Assembly (NCBI RefSeq): GCF_900104355.1 | Contig: NZ_FNIY01000010.1 | Location: forward strand, 1-64,000 | Reading direction: 5' to 3' | Source of the DNA: Phyllobacterium sp. OV277 | GTDB lineage: Bacteria; Pseudomonadota; Alphaproteobacteria; Rhizobiales; Rhizobiaceae | DNA: 64,000 nt | In this document: positions 1-9,289 of the stretch, in pieces | Position numbering within the stretch: the stretch's first letter is position 1 | How the letters are laid out: every line of letters starts with the position of its first letter | The notes under the pieces: generated by a model | What the model was told of the DNA's origin: nothing | The model's database searches: none | Seen by the model: the letters and a program-made list of their open reading frames with translations, nothing else | Program-made: the position numbers and the translations under genes

Positions 1-116
1 AAATCCGCATCCCATATCTCGTTGCACTCAACAAGAAGGTGACACAGCGACGTTTCTACTTTGCAGAAACAGGACACTTTAACTTTGCGGCTACACACAA
101 AGATCGCATAAGATAG
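1..116 (+). CDS. Possible 3' end of a gene cut by the window edge
   Basis: One frame is open from position 3 to a TAG at 114-116, giving 37 codons with a plausible residue mix (IPYLVALNKK near its start, ETGHFNFAATHK near its end). It would be the C-terminus of a protein that begins left of the window. I do not recognise it, and 37 codons can be open by chance, so the call is weak. Confidence 0.25.
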   Translation, partial: IRIPYLVALNKKVTQRRFYFAETGHFNFAATHKDRIR

Positions 117-346
117 CTTATGGAACTGCGTGTGATGTCAGCGGATGGCAGTAAGTCGCTGCGATGTAACCATCAAACAATTGACATCTGCACGTTCGAG
201 GAGTTGAACTGCGTTGCGCAAGCCGCAATTATCAGTAGCCCCTTGCCGCCACCACACTTTGATCCCACAGACTATATTGCTCGCCCGATGGTCTTCATCG
301 ACCCGTCGACAACTGTCCCAGCGAGTGGAAAGCCAGAACAGATAAA

Positions 347-1843
347 ATGTCCCAATCAGTTGAACGTTCAAAGCGTCCGTTGATTATTGCCTCGATCGTG
401 CTGGCAACTTTCATGGTCGCCATCGAAGCCACGATCGTTGCCACAGCCATGCCAAGGATTGTCGGGCAGCTTGGTGGCTTCACCTATTACAGCTGGGTTT
501 TCTCGGCGTTCCTATTGGCGCAGTCCACGACAACTGTCGTCTACGGCAAACTGTCGGATATTTTCGGCCGCAAACCAATTCTGATCGGCGGTATTGTCAT
601 TTTCCTCATCGGCTCTGCGCTGGCAGGTTTCGCCTGGTCCATGACATCACTGATCGCATTCCGATTGTTGCAGGGTCTTGGCGCGGGAGCGATCCAGCCG
701 GTGACAATGACCATTGTCGGTGATCTCTATAAACTTGAGGAACGGGCCAAGGTCCAAGGCGTGCTTGCCAGTGTCTGGGCCATCTCTGCCGTGACCGGCC
801 CGCTCGCTGGCGGTCTGATTGTCGATCATGTTTCCTGGGCATGGATTTTCTGGATCAACCTGCCTATCGGCCTGTTTACCATTATTGGCTTTACCCTCTT
901 CCTGCATGAGAAAATCGAACCGCGCAAAGCCAGTATCGACTATCTGGGCACGATCCTGTTTACGGTTTCCATTGTCTCGCTTCTGATCATCCTGACCGAA
1001 ACAGATGCTGATCTGTGGATACTGGCATCCCTCGGTGCCCTGTTCATCGCCACGGGCGTCCTGTTCTTCATGCAGGAACGCCGGGCACCGGAGCCGATCA
1101 TTTCGATTGCGCTTTGGAGCCGCAGGCTTATTGCGACCAGCAATGTCGCAACGCTTCTGGCCGGCATGGCGCTGATCGGTCTGACGACCATTCTGCCAAT
1201 TTATGTGCAAGGCGTGCTCGGTCGCTCACCTCTCGTTGCCGGGTTCACACTGACCATGCTGATTGTTGGTTGGCCTCTGGCAGTCATGCTGTCCATCCGC
1301 CTTTTCCGTGCATTTGGAATCCGCCCGACCTTACGCGCGGGCAGCTTCATGTTCCCGATAGGCGCGTCCTTTCTTCTCTTTCTGACACCGGAAAGCAGCC
1401 CTGTTTATGCGGGCTTCGGCGCATTCCTTATGGGGTTCGGCATGGGTCTGGTCAGCGTGACCAGTGTTGTGCTCGTGCAGGAGAGTGTCGAATGGTCCAT
1501 GCGCGGCAGTGCTACGGCTTCCATTATTTTTGCCCGTAGTCTCGGCAATACGCTGGGGGCAACCACCCTTGGCGCCATATTGAACATCGGCATCGCTCAC
1601 TTTGGCAGTGGTGATCTTGCTGACCGGCTGCATCAGATAATCAATCAACCGACGGGCCTTTCAAGCCTGTCGACCGATCCTGCAATCCGCTTTGTGTTCC
1701 ACTCCGCTCTGCACTGGAGTTTTTGGGGTGTGTTTATCGTCGCATTGCTCACCTGCATAACGACGTGGCTCATCCCGGTGTCGCGTGAAGCCGGAGGCAA
1801 ACCACCAACGCAGACAGAAATGCAGGAAGCGATGACGTCCTGA
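347..1843 (+). CDS. MFS transporter, DHA2 (14-TM, EmrB/QacA) type
   Basis: A 498-residue inner-membrane protein, probably a proton-driven exporter of drugs or other small molecules. Residues 15-470 are a run of about 14 hydrophobic segments. The signature MFS loop 2-3 motif appears as GKLSDIFGRKP (around residues 65-75), and an antiporter motif C-like stretch (AVTGPLAGG) follows near residue 150. Length and the 14-helix pattern fit the DHA2 family rather than the 12-helix DHA1 family. The ATG at 347 has no strong Shine-Dalgarno sequence, but the protein aligns with family members from the first residues before TM1. It stands alone, convergent with the cyclase gene, with a shared hairpin between them. 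The substrate cannot be inferred. Confidence 0.9.
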   Translation: MSQSVERSKRPLIIASIVLATFMVAIEATIVATAMPRIVGQLGGFTYYSWVFSAFLLAQSTTTVVYGKLSDIFGRKPILIGGIVIFLIGSALAGFAWSMTSLIAFRLLQGLGAGAIQPVTMTIVGDLYKLEERAKVQGVLASVWAISAVTGPLAGGLIVDHVSWAWIFWINLPIGLFTIIGFTLFLHEKIEPRKASIDYLGTILFTVSIVSLLIILTETDADLWILASLGALFIATGVLFFMQERRAPEPIISIALWSRRLIATSNVATLLAGMALIGLTTILPIYVQGVLGRSPLVAGFTLTMLIVGWPLAVMLSIRLFRAFGIRPTLRAGSFMFPIGASFLLFLTPESSPVYAGFGAFLMGFGMGLVSVTSVVLVQESVEWSMRGSATASIIFARSLGNTLGATTLGAILNIGIAHFGSGDLADRLHQIINQPTGLSSLSTDPAIRFVFHSALHWSFWGVFIVALLTCITTWLIPVSREAGGKPPTQTEMQEAMTS

Positions 1844-1851
1844 CGGCACAC

Positions 1852-1877
1852 GGATTGCCCGTTTACTCGGGCAATCC
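1852..1877. terminator. Hairpin between convergent MFS and cyclase genes
   Basis: A perfect 10-bp stem (GGATTGCCCG / CGGGCAATCC) with a 6-nt loop lies just after the MFS stop and carries the stop codon of the cyclase gene in its loop. No long T-run follows on either side, so it may act as a weak bidirectional terminator or 3'-end stabiliser. Confidence 0.55.
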
Positions 1878-3638
1878 GGCTTTGCGCAACGCATCGAGAT
1901 AGCGTTCAAGATGTTCGGGCGTTTTCCAGGGAACACCGACGCGCGTTGTCGTAATGCTGGTTTCGGGAGCAACGCTTAACAGGCCATCCAAAGCAGCACG
2001 GGTCGCATTGGCATCCCCCATCTCTCCCAGTGCCGCCAGAAGAACCCGGTGGCCGGTCGGGAAATTATAATTCATGTGAAGGGCTTTGCGCGCCCACTCC
2101 GCCGCGGCGTCATAATGTCCGTCGGCGAATTCTGCCATCCCGAAAAACGCAAAGGTCCAGTAGTTGGCCGGGTCCCGCGGGCTCAGCCTAATGGCCATTT
2201 TCAGGGTTTCCCGCGCGCTCTCAATTTCTCCGGCAAGCGCATAATAACCGCCGCCCCACATCCGCGCGAAAGCCAGATTGGGATTGAGATCGATGGCTGT
2301 TTCCAGACAGCGGCGTGCATCGTCGAAACGGCGCATGAAGAGCGCTACTGAACCAAGTATGGTATGGGCCTCGGCATCCCGGTCATCCAGTTCGACGGCC
2401 AACCGTGCCATGTCCTGCGCTTCGGCCATGGCTGCCTGCGGGTTGGGGCTCCAGGCATAAAGCACATCGACAATCTTGCACATGGCGTAGACGACCCGCG
2501 CCCTTGCCTGGTTCGGATCAATGGCGATTGCCTTCAGCACAAAACCCTTGGCAGCGGCGCTGTCTTCCTTTGTCCAGCGCCAGGCGTGCCAGTTGGCCCG
2601 CATCATATAATCCCAGGCATTCAGATTTGCCGGATCTTTACGCCGCGCCCGCTTCATTTCCGCGCCGATGAGTTCCGGTGTAACAACACCCACGATACTT
2701 GCCGTGATATCGTCCTGAACCGCAAAGACATCGTCCATCTGCCGGTCGAATTGCTCGGCCCAGATATGATTGCCGGTTGCAGCATCAATCAGCTGCGCGG
2801 TGATGCGTACACGAGAGCCACTGCGCCGGACGCTGCCCTCCAGCACATATCGCACACCAAGTTCCCCGGCGACCTGCTTTATGTCAACGGCCCCGCCCCT
2901 GTATGTGAACGAAGAATTGCGGGCGATGACAAAGAAGGCCTGATTGCGTGCCAGACCGGTGATAATGTCTTCGGCAATTCCGTCGGCGAAATATTCCTGA
3001 TCCTTATCCGCGCTCATATCCTGAAACGGCAGCACCGCGATGGCCGGTTTGGCGACATCCTCCACCGCCGGTGTGCTGGAAGCGGCGCGCTTCACACCAG
3101 CCATGATCTCAAGCACAACCCGGTAAACGCGGATGCGCTTCTTGATATTCTTGACCTGCCGTTCGCCGAGGTCTTCAAAGGTAAAGGCCACTTTGCCAGC
3201 GACCTGCTCGAATACATTGGCAGTGATCGATATTCCGCCCGGTTCGGCCAAAGCTTCCATTCGGGCGGCGATGTTGACGCCATCGCCAAAGATATCGTCA
3301 CCATCAATGACAATATCGCCTATGTTGATGCCCGCCCGGTATTGAATGCGCTGATCTTTTGTAACACTCACCTCCGCCTCCGCCACCCCGCGCTGAATGA
3401 GAACAGCGCTCTCGACTGCATCAACGACACTGCCAAATTCAACCAGCAATCCGTCCCCCGTCGTCTTGACGATACGGCCACTGTGTTCGCGCAAAACGGG
3501 ATCAATCAATTGCTGGCGATGCAGGCGCAGCCGGGCAATTGTGGCCGCCTCATCCGTCTCCATATGACTGGAATAGCTGACCATATCGATTGCCAGAATA
3601 GCAACGAGTTTGCGTGCAACGCGGTCGGTGGCCAACAT
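1863..3638 (-). CDS. Class III adenylate/guanylate cyclase with TolB-like and TPR regions
   Basis: A 591-residue protein. Residues 10-180 are a class III nucleotide cyclase domain: LAIDMVSYS gives the first metal-binding Asp, KTTGDGLLVEF the second, and GDGVNIAARMEALA the transition-state Asn/Arg helix. A TolB N-terminal-like segment follows (AVLPFQDMSADKDQEYFADG, residues about 200-330), as is common in rhizobial cyclases. The C-terminal 250 residues are helical repeats with TPR character (for example LDLNPNLAF-like and AIRLSPRDPANYW). There is no membrane segment, so the protein is probably cytoplasmic and makes cAMP or cGMP under control of its repeat regions. Rhizobia carry many such paralogues with unknown signals. 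SD GGGG lies a few bases before the ATG. Confidence 0.85.
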   Translation of the reverse strand: MLATDRVARKLVAILAIDMVSYSSHMETDEAATIARLRLHRQQLIDPVLREHSGRIVKTTGDGLLVEFGSVVDAVESAVLIQRGVAEAEVSVTKDQRIQYRAGINIGDIVIDGDDIFGDGVNIAARMEALAEPGGISITANVFEQVAGKVAFTFEDLGERQVKNIKKRIRVYRVVLEIMAGVKRAASSTPAVEDVAKPAIAVLPFQDMSADKDQEYFADGIAEDIITGLARNQAFFVIARNSSFTYRGGAVDIKQVAGELGVRYVLEGSVRRSGSRVRITAQLIDAATGNHIWAEQFDRQMDDVFAVQDDITASIVGVVTPELIGAEMKRARRKDPANLNAWDYMMRANWHAWRWTKEDSAAAKGFVLKAIAIDPNQARARVVYAMCKIVDVLYAWSPNPQAAMAEAQDMARLAVELDDRDAEAHTILGSVALFMRRFDDARRCLETAIDLNPNLAFARMWGGGYYALAGEIESARETLKMAIRLSPRDPANYWTFAFFGMAEFADGHYDAAAEWARKALHMNYNFPTGHRVLLAALGEMGDANATRAALDGLLSVAPETSITTTRVGVPWKTPEHLERYLDALRKAGLPE

Positions 3639-3725
3639 TATTCCCCGTTTGAATGGCTCTGCACCTGACTTTACGAGTCTATCGGGCTCAAGTCCATTTG
3701 AAACCGCTTTCAGTCGTCGGGGCGG

Positions 3726-4196
3726 CTATTCCTTCGCCTTGGCAAGACGCTTCAGCGCGCCGCGTCCCATAAAGCCCGCAGTGAAATATGTAATGATAAA
3801 TGCAAGGACGAGACTACCAGCCAGAATAATCGCCACAAAAGTAGTATCAATCCTCCCCAGCCCAACCCCACTGGTCACAGTGTCAAGATTGAGGGAACCG
3901 GTCGCGATGTAACTCATAAGCAGCAATGTTGCGACGTTTATAACAATAGTGATGATTGCCGCGCCGAGTGAAAACCGCAATTTTTCGCCTGATGTCATCA
4001 CCCGGCCTGTTGTTCTTGTGAACAGATCAAAAGCCGGGGCAAGCGCAACCACCAGAGTGATGATACTCATAGAGCTGGGTATGTCGAACTTCAGTACCGT
4101 AGTGATCACCTGAACGAAGATGACGCATAATACAAATGCGAATATGAACCGAACAAATATCGGGGCAAGACTGGTCTGAACGGGAGAAGAACTCAT
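3726..4196 (-). CDS. Small integral membrane protein, ABZJ_00895-like
   Basis: A 156-residue protein with four clear hydrophobic segments (residues about 13-32, 40-58, 76-100, 118-142) and a short basic C-terminal tail (GALKRLAKAKE). The layout resembles the ABZJ_00895 family of uncharacterised membrane proteins, a resemblance from memory and not a search. It lies alone between the cyclase gene and a secreted-protein gene, all on the minus strand, with gaps of about 60-90 bp, so it may or may not be cotranscribed. No function can be given. Confidence 0.6.
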   Translation of the reverse strand: MSSSPVQTSLAPIFVRFIFAFVLCVIFVQVITTVLKFDIPSSMSIITLVVALAPAFDLFTRTTGRVMTSGEKLRFSLGAAIITIVINVATLLLMSYIATGSLNLDTVTSGVGLGRIDTTFVAIILAGSLVLAFIITYFTAGFMGRGALKRLAKAKE

Positions 4197-4254
4197 TTAG
4201 CGTGTCTCACATTTGGAGCGAGATAATCGGATCAGGAGCCAGGATTGGCTTTAT

Positions 4255-4812
4255 TTAACCGCCCTTTGTCAAGCGGGCTGTTTTTGCGGCAGTTTCGCAA
4301 GCGGGCGCGAATTGGGTGCGGTCGTTCCGATAGAGACATATCAGAAAATAGTCCTTACCTCCGGCAATCGTTGCAATGATGCGCCTTGTCCTCATTGTTT
4401 TCGAAGTACCAAAAACCATTGCCTCGTCAAAGGTCATGTCAACGGCAAGGCGGCCAAACATTTGCGTTGGTTTCTTGGAAACAAAACGGGTCTTTCTGTC
4501 GGTCAGATCAGACACATATTGCGCGGCATAGGCCTCCATCGTCTGTTCGGTAACATCTTTGACGGCGCGTATATTCATGGAATACATCTCAATCAGAACG
4601 TCGCCATTTTCCGGCGTCGATGCTGTCACACCCATAGGATCGCCGGTTCCATCAGCGAACATGGTGCTTATTCTGAAATTTCCCGGATATTTGTAACTAT
4701 AGGAGCCATCACGCGCATGAAACTCCTTGAGGTTTTCGGCCGATGCGCCTGAAGCGGCCATCATGATCAGACCGGAACAGCCCAAAGCCCGCAAAAAGGT
4801 TAAAACCGGCAT
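4255..4812 (-). CDS. Secreted protein of unknown function
   Basis: A 185-residue protein. The ATG at 4812 is chosen over a TTG 15 bases upstream because AGGGGGGA precedes it by four bases. The N-terminus is a typical Sec signal peptide (hydrophobic LGCSGLIMMAASGASA, predicted cut after ASA near residue 25). The mature part begins with a short FHARDGSYSYKYPGNFR stretch like those in PsbP/DcrB-type periplasmic proteins, and has two Cys near the C-terminus. I do not recognise a family with certainty. It is probably periplasmic. Confidence 0.55.
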   Translation of the reverse strand: MPVLTFLRALGCSGLIMMAASGASAENLKEFHARDGSYSYKYPGNFRISTMFADGTGDPMGVTASTPENGDVLIEMYSMNIRAVKDVTEQTMEAYAAQYVSDLTDRKTRFVSKKPTQMFGRLAVDMTFDEAMVFGTSKTMRTRRIIATIAGGKDYFLICLYRNDRTQFAPACETAAKTARLTKGG

Positions 4813-5011
4813 AGAATCCCCCCTCAATCTGCGCCTGATATCTATTTCAGCTGTGTTCCGAATTTATGTCAAACCACAATACCGATGTATCAATCAGATC
4901 GCCGCAATCGCATCATTTCGTCGAATGCCTGAGTAATCAGGGAAAACCTGTTCCAGCTTGGGATGGCCGCGAACGGCGCCCATCCCATATTCGCTATCGC
5001 TCAGGGCGCCA

Positions 5012-5794
5012 TCAGCCCAGAGTTGAATTGAAAGCACCGCCGTCGAGCAGCAGGTTCTGGCCAACGATAAAGCCGGAATATTGGCTGCACAGGAAAGCTG
5101 CAGCCGCGCCAAACTCTTCCTTCGTGCCAAAGCGGCCCGTGGGATTGGCGGCATGCGCTTCGGCGCGGGCCTGTTCAACGGAAATGCCCTTGGTTTCCGA
5201 TGTCTTTTCCAGAAACCCCTTGATCCGGTCGGTTTCGTGCGAACCGGGCAACAGATTGTTGATGATCACGCCATGACGGGCGACCTGCCGCGCGGTTCCA
5301 GCAACAAAACCGGTCAGACCGCTGCGCGCCGCATTCGACAGGCCAAGCTGCGCAATGGGCGCTTTCACCGAACCGGAGGTGATATTGACCACGCGCCCCC
5401 ATTTGCGCTCGATCATGCCGGGAAGGATGGCGTTCATCAGATAGATTGGCGTCAGCATATTGGCATTGACTGCCTTCAGCCATTCTTCCTCATGCCAGTC
5501 TGACCAGAGGCCAGCTGGCGGACCACCGGCATTGTTGACGAGAATATCGGGCTGCGGTTCAGCAGCCAGAAGTTCCTTGCGGCCCTCTTCCGTTGTCACA
5601 TCAGCAGCAACGATCTGAACCTTGACGCCATAGGTCTCGGCAATCTCTTGCGCCGTCTGGCGCAGTACCGCTTCCGTGCGTGCATTGAGTGTAAGGTCAA
5701 CGCCTGCTTCTGCCAGTTTTTCCGCAACACCGCGCCCGAGGCCCTTTGAGCTCGCACAGATAATTGCCCGCTTGCCTCTGATTCCCAAATCCAT
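5012..5794 (-). CDS. SDR-family protein with altered catalytic motif
   Basis: A 260-residue Rossmann-fold protein. The ATG at 5794 has AGGTGAGG eight bases upstream, so 22 in-frame upstream codons are excluded. The cofactor motif is CASSKGLG instead of TGxxxGIG, NNAG is present near residue 90, and the active-site region reads LGLSNAARSG where YxxxK is expected: the Tyr and the Lys are both absent. This fits the described SDR subgroup resembling beta-ketoacyl-ACP reductases without a full catalytic tetrad. It is the last gene of a three-gene minus-strand operon after RidA and a class V aminotransferase (26-bp gap), so it may act on the product of that pair. The substrate is unknown. Confidence 0.8.
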   Translation of the reverse strand: MDLGIRGKRAIICASSKGLGRGVAEKLAEAGVDLTLNARTEAVLRQTAQEIAETYGVKVQIVAADVTTEEGRKELLAAEPQPDILVNNAGGPPAGLWSDWHEEEWLKAVNANMLTPIYLMNAILPGMIERKWGRVVNITSGSVKAPIAQLGLSNAARSGLTGFVAGTARQVARHGVIINNLLPGSHETDRIKGFLEKTSETKGISVEQARAEAHAANPTGRFGTKEEFGAAAAFLCSQYSGFIVGQNLLLDGGAFNSTLG

Positions 5795-5820
5795 TTTGTC
5801 CTCACCTGTCCTTCGTTCCG

Positions 5821-7011
5821 TCAAGCGGCCTGCCGTGCAAGCACGGCAACATTGTCGCAAAGACGGTCTATTTCCTGTCTTGTATTCAGATAGCTGACCG
5901 ACGCACGCGCAATTTCGTTTAGCCCACGCGCGGTCATATCAAGCGGTGTGTAAGGTATCCCATTTGCCGCAATTGTAATCCGCTTTTCCGCAAGCTTGCT
6001 TCTAATAATCTGTGGTGCCATGCCTTCCAAAGTGAAGGACACAAGGCCGGATTTTTCCGTACCAAGGTCCTGAACCGTCACGCCGGGAATGGCGCTGAGC
6101 TGATCGCGCAATTGCCCGGAAAGGCTGACAATCCGCTCGCGGATCGCAGATACGCCAAGGCTTCGCGCCTGTTTCAATGCCGCGCCCAATCCGAGAAGCA
6201 GCGCAATCGGCTTTTCACTCGTCTCGAAACGCTGGGCATCCATCCGCACATTCGGCCCGTCTTCGCCCCATGATGAGGAGAGCACATCAAGATAGGCCGG
6301 TTCCAGCCTATCCTGAAAATCCTTCCTCACGTAGAGAATGGCAGCACCGCGTGGGCCACGCAGATATTTACGACCCGAGCCCTTGAGCATATCGCAGCCA
6401 ATGGTGGCCACATCCACCGGAAGCTGGCCGAGCGTCTGCGCGGCATCGATGAAATAGGGGATGCCCGCAGCCCGGGTCACCCGTCCAATTGCCGCTGCAT
6501 CATTAATGAGCCCGCCATTGGCCGGAAGCCACGTCAAGGCGACAAGCCGCACGCGCTCATCGATCATGGCTGCAAGCGCCGTAGCATCAACACTGCCATC
6601 TTCATTGGCCGGGATGATCTCGATCCGCGCACCTGCTCTGTTGGCGGCCGCCTGCATGGTCGAAAGATTGCCGCCCCATTCCTGACGTCCGACGAGAATG
6701 CGATCTCCTGCTTTCAGCGGCGGTAACGCGGCGAAGGTCAGGCCCCATGCGGCCGAACCGCTACTGGAGAAGGCGATTTCCTGAGGCGTTGCGCCGATGA
6801 GACCAGCCGCGTCCGCCCTCGCTTCGTCGATCAGACCTGCGGCGTTGGCAGCGGCTTCCATCGGCCCATAGAGCGATTCACGCTGCAAGTGCTCTGTTAC
6901 CGCCGCAAGTGTACTGTTCGATGGCAGCGACGAGCCGGAATGGTTGAAATGCGTGCTGATAGCACAACCCGGTGTTTCCGAACGCAGCTGTTCAATGTCG
7001 AGTGCTTCCAT
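5821..7011 (-). CDS. Aminotransferase class V-fold PLP enzyme
   Basis: A 396-residue fold-type I PLP enzyme of the cysteine desulfurase/isopenicillin-epimerase-like group. Visible marks are the N-terminal FNHSG, the cofactor Asp in YFIDAAQTLGQ, and the Schiff-base Lys in GSGRKYLRGPRG (about residue 215-220). The ATG at 7011 follows GGAGGG by about ten bases; the TTG at 7020 would lie inside that signal. The start is 5 bp after the RidA stop, so the two are translationally close. Pairing with RidA suggests an enzyme that releases reactive enamine/imine intermediates, for example a PLP eliminase or desulfurase-like lyase. The exact substrate is not evident. Confidence 0.85.
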   Translation of the reverse strand: MEALDIEQLRSETPGCAISTHFNHSGSSLPSNSTLAAVTEHLQRESLYGPMEAAANAAGLIDEARADAAGLIGATPQEIAFSSSGSAAWGLTFAALPPLKAGDRILVGRQEWGGNLSTMQAAANRAGARIEIIPANEDGSVDATALAAMIDERVRLVALTWLPANGGLINDAAAIGRVTRAAGIPYFIDAAQTLGQLPVDVATIGCDMLKGSGRKYLRGPRGAAILYVRKDFQDRLEPAYLDVLSSSWGEDGPNVRMDAQRFETSEKPIALLLGLGAALKQARSLGVSAIRERIVSLSGQLRDQLSAIPGVTVQDLGTEKSGLVSFTLEGMAPQIIRSKLAEKRITIAANGIPYTPLDMTARGLNEIARASVSYLNTRQEIDRLCDNVAVLARQAA

Positions 7012-7016
7012 TACGA

Positions 7017-7487
7017 TCAACCCTCCAGCTCGACAAGTGCATCAATCTCAACCGTAACACCACGTGGTAGGGAACTGACGCCGACAGCCGCGCGGCTGTG
7101 GCGGCCTGCATCGCCAAATACGGCCACCATCAAATCCGACGCGCCATTGGCCACTTGCGGATGCTGTGTAAAATCAGGTGTTGCAGCCATAAAAACTCCG
7201 AGCCTGACGATACGGCGCGCGGCTGCAATCGTACCATCGGTCGCCGCAGCGATCTGGGACAGCACGTTGATCGCTGCGATTTCTGCTGCTCTGCGCCCTT
7301 CTTCTGGAGAAACTGCCGCACCGACAACACCATGGACGGCATTTTCATCATCAATCCGGCTGATCTGGCCCGAGATGCTGAGCAGATTGCCCGCACGGAC
7401 AACCGATACATAATTTGCAACTGGGGTGGATGCGACCGGCAATTCGTGACCAATGCTTGCTAGTTTCTCTGCTATTGTAACTGACAT
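7017..7487 (-). CDS. RidA family (YjgF/YER057c/UK114) protein
   Basis: A 156-residue RidA-family protein, slightly longer than the usual 130 because of an N-terminal extension. The family hydrolyses enamine/imine intermediates made by PLP enzymes. The fold is recognisable from LLSISGQISR, the NVLSQI helix and the C-terminal SLPRGVTVEIDALVEL, but the canonical substrate-binding Arg position is occupied by Ser-Leu-Pro context, placing it outside the archetypal RidA subgroup. Of two adjacent ATGs I chose 7487, six bases after GGAG. It leads the operon RidA / aminotransferase / SDR, divergent from the LysR gene. Confidence 0.85.
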   Translation of the reverse strand: MSVTIAEKLASIGHELPVASTPVANYVSVVRAGNLLSISGQISRIDDENAVHGVVGAAVSPEEGRRAAEIAAINVLSQIAAATDGTIAAARRIVRLGVFMAATPDFTQHPQVANGASDLMVAVFGDAGRHSRAAVGVSSLPRGVTVEIDALVELEG

Positions 7488-7641
7488 CATAATCTCCGGC
7501 TGAATTTAGACGCATCATCTGCGGTGCGCGCCGGTGGGTCCAATTCAAATCACCGGGATTACCGATCGATCTGGCTAATGTCTTGAAATCTCGATATCGT
7601 AACGACCAACCCAATTTTGTTCTCGAAAGCACGAGACCCCC

Positions 7642-8571
7642 ATGCGTTCTTCCACAACCTTGCCGCCATTGCAGACACTCCGGGCCTTTGAAGCTGTCGC
7701 CCGGCTGATGAGTTTTCGAAGGGCGGGTGAGGAACTGCTCATCACGCAAAGCGCCGTCAGCCATCACATCCGCCAGCTGGAAGAGTTTCTCGGCCTGCCG
7801 CTGTTCGTCCGCAAAGCGCGCAGCATTGCCCTGACCCCGGAAGGCACTGATTATCTTGCCCGCACGACCGATGCCTTTCGTCTTATCGCCACCGCCACAT
7901 CTGATCTGCGCAGCAAGAGCAATCGCAACGTGGTTCGGATCAGCTTGCTGCCTTCATTTGCCGCAAACTGGCTGGTGTCGCGGCTGCATAAATTTCAGTC
8001 CCGACATCCCAATATCGACCTTGAACTCGACCCCACCTTACGCACGGCTGATGTAGCGGGCGGCGAGGTTGATATTGCCATCCGTTATGGCGACGGCAAC
8101 TGGACCGGGGTCAATTCACGCTTGCTGATGGCTGAGCAGCTCAGCCCGGTTGTCAGTCCTGCACTGCTTCAAACTGGTCCCGCAATTGCGGTGCTGCAGG
8201 ATTTGTTACAGCACACGCTGCTATTTGCAAAAAAGCCCGTTGACTGGCAGGTGTGGGCTGATGCGGTGGGCCTGGATTTGTCTCAGGCACGCACCATCCA
8301 ATTGACCGATTACAACATCACCCTGCAGGCGGCACTTGATGGTCAGGGCATTGCCATTGGGCGCATGCTGCTGATCCACGATCACTTGCGGACCGGGCGT
8401 CTGGTGCAACCATTTCCCCAGACAATTACTTCTACAAGAACCGCCCATTGGCTGGTGACGCCCAAGGACGGCAAAATCGGACCAGCAACACAAGCCTTCA
8501 TCGATTGGTTGATCGAGGAAACCAGAACAGCTTCGGTAGAGAGAAATGGAGAACCCGGAAATGCCCTATGA
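7642..8571 (+). CDS. LysR family transcriptional regulator (GcvA-like)
   Basis: A 309-residue LTTR. The N-terminal winged helix-turn-helix reads LQTLRAFEAVARLMSFRRAG and continues through QSAVSHHIRQLEEFLG, close to the GcvA branch. Residues 95-295 form the type 2 periplasmic-binding effector domain. The gene is divergent from the RidA operon with 154 bp between the starts, the classic arrangement for an LTTR controlling its neighbour. It overlaps the start of the downstream glutathione S-transferase gene by 11 bp and is probably cotranscribed with it. Likely targets are the RidA/aminotransferase/SDR operon and itself. Confidence 0.88.
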   Translation: MRSSTTLPPLQTLRAFEAVARLMSFRRAGEELLITQSAVSHHIRQLEEFLGLPLFVRKARSIALTPEGTDYLARTTDAFRLIATATSDLRSKSNRNVVRISLLPSFAANWLVSRLHKFQSRHPNIDLELDPTLRTADVAGGEVDIAIRYGDGNWTGVNSRLLMAEQLSPVVSPALLQTGPAIAVLQDLLQHTLLFAKKPVDWQVWADAVGLDLSQARTIQLTDYNITLQAALDGQGIAIGRMLLIHDHLRTGRLVQPFPQTITSTRTAHWLVTPKDGKIGPATQAFIDWLIEETRTASVERNGEPGNAL

Positions 8572-9289
8572 ACTCTATTATTGGGACGGAATACAGGGAC
8601 GCGGCGAGTATGTCAGACTGGCATTGGAAGAGGCTGGCGCTGACTATATCGACATCACCCGCGAAACCGGTAGCGGGCGCGGCACAGCAGCGATGATGAA
8701 AATGCTCAAAAGCTCTGGTGGTTTGCATACGCCATTCGCGCCGCCGTTTTTGAAGGACGGGGAGCTGGTTATCTCGCATGTGGCCAATATTCTTTTTTAT
8801 CTCGGGCCAAAACTCGGGCTGGCACCTGAAGATGAAGGACTGCGTTATGTCACCAATGGCCTGCAACTGACGATCACGGATTTCGTCTGCGAAGTGCACG
8901 ATACGCATCACCCCATCGCAACCGAGCTTTACTATGAGGATCAAAAGGAAGCGGCAAAGGCACGCGCCACCAGTTTCATTGACCATCGCATCCCGAAATA
9001 TCTCGGCTATTTTGAGCGTGTCCTGTCCAGCGGAGATCAAAAGCACAGCGTCGGTGACAAACTGAGCTATGTCGATCTTTCGCTGTTTCAGGTGATCGAG
9101 GGACTGCGATATGCTTTTCCGCGCGCAACCCAAACGCTTGATCGCGATTACCCCTTACTCGTGGCCTTGCATGATCGGGTTCAGCAGCGACCCAGTATTG
9201 CCCGTTATCTCGCGTCGCCTCGGCGTATTCCATTCAACGAAGATGGCATTTTCCGCCACTATCCAGAGCTTGATCAGGACGCGGCTTAG
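8561..9289 (+). CDS. Glutathione S-transferase family protein
   Basis: A 242-residue protein with an N-terminal thioredoxin-like domain (YELYYWDGIQGRGEYVRLAL) and a helical C-terminal GST domain (YVDLSLFQVIEGLRYAFP). The layout resembles the sigma/Pi-like GSTs, where the Tyr in the first strand activates glutathione. An ATG at 8546 is in frame, but the one at 8561 has GGAG nine bases upstream and gives the usual family start. Its stop overlaps the stop of the convergent cysG gene by three bases. A detoxification role is likely; the substrate is unknown. Confidence 0.85.
   Translation: MPYELYYWDGIQGRGEYVRLALEEAGADYIDITRETGSGRGTAAMMKMLKSSGGLHTPFAPPFLKDGELVISHVANILFYLGPKLGLAPEDEGLRYVTNGLQLTITDFVCEVHDTHHPIATELYYEDQKEAAKARATSFIDHRIPKYLGYFERVLSSGDQKHSVGDKLSYVDLSLFQVIEGLRYAFPRATQTLDRDYPLLVALHDRVQQRPSIARYLASPRRIPFNEDGIFRHYPELDQDAA

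Noticed and set aside
120-383. 87-codon open frame on the plus strand before the MFS gene
   Set aside because: No start signal, no family resemblance, and it overlaps the MFS start in another frame; the residue mix looks like non-coding DNA.
2364-3668. 434-codon open frame on the plus strand
   Set aside because: It is antisense to the cyclase gene, whose domains are clear; its own translation has no recognisable domain and is rich in Cys/His/Arg as expected of a shadow frame.
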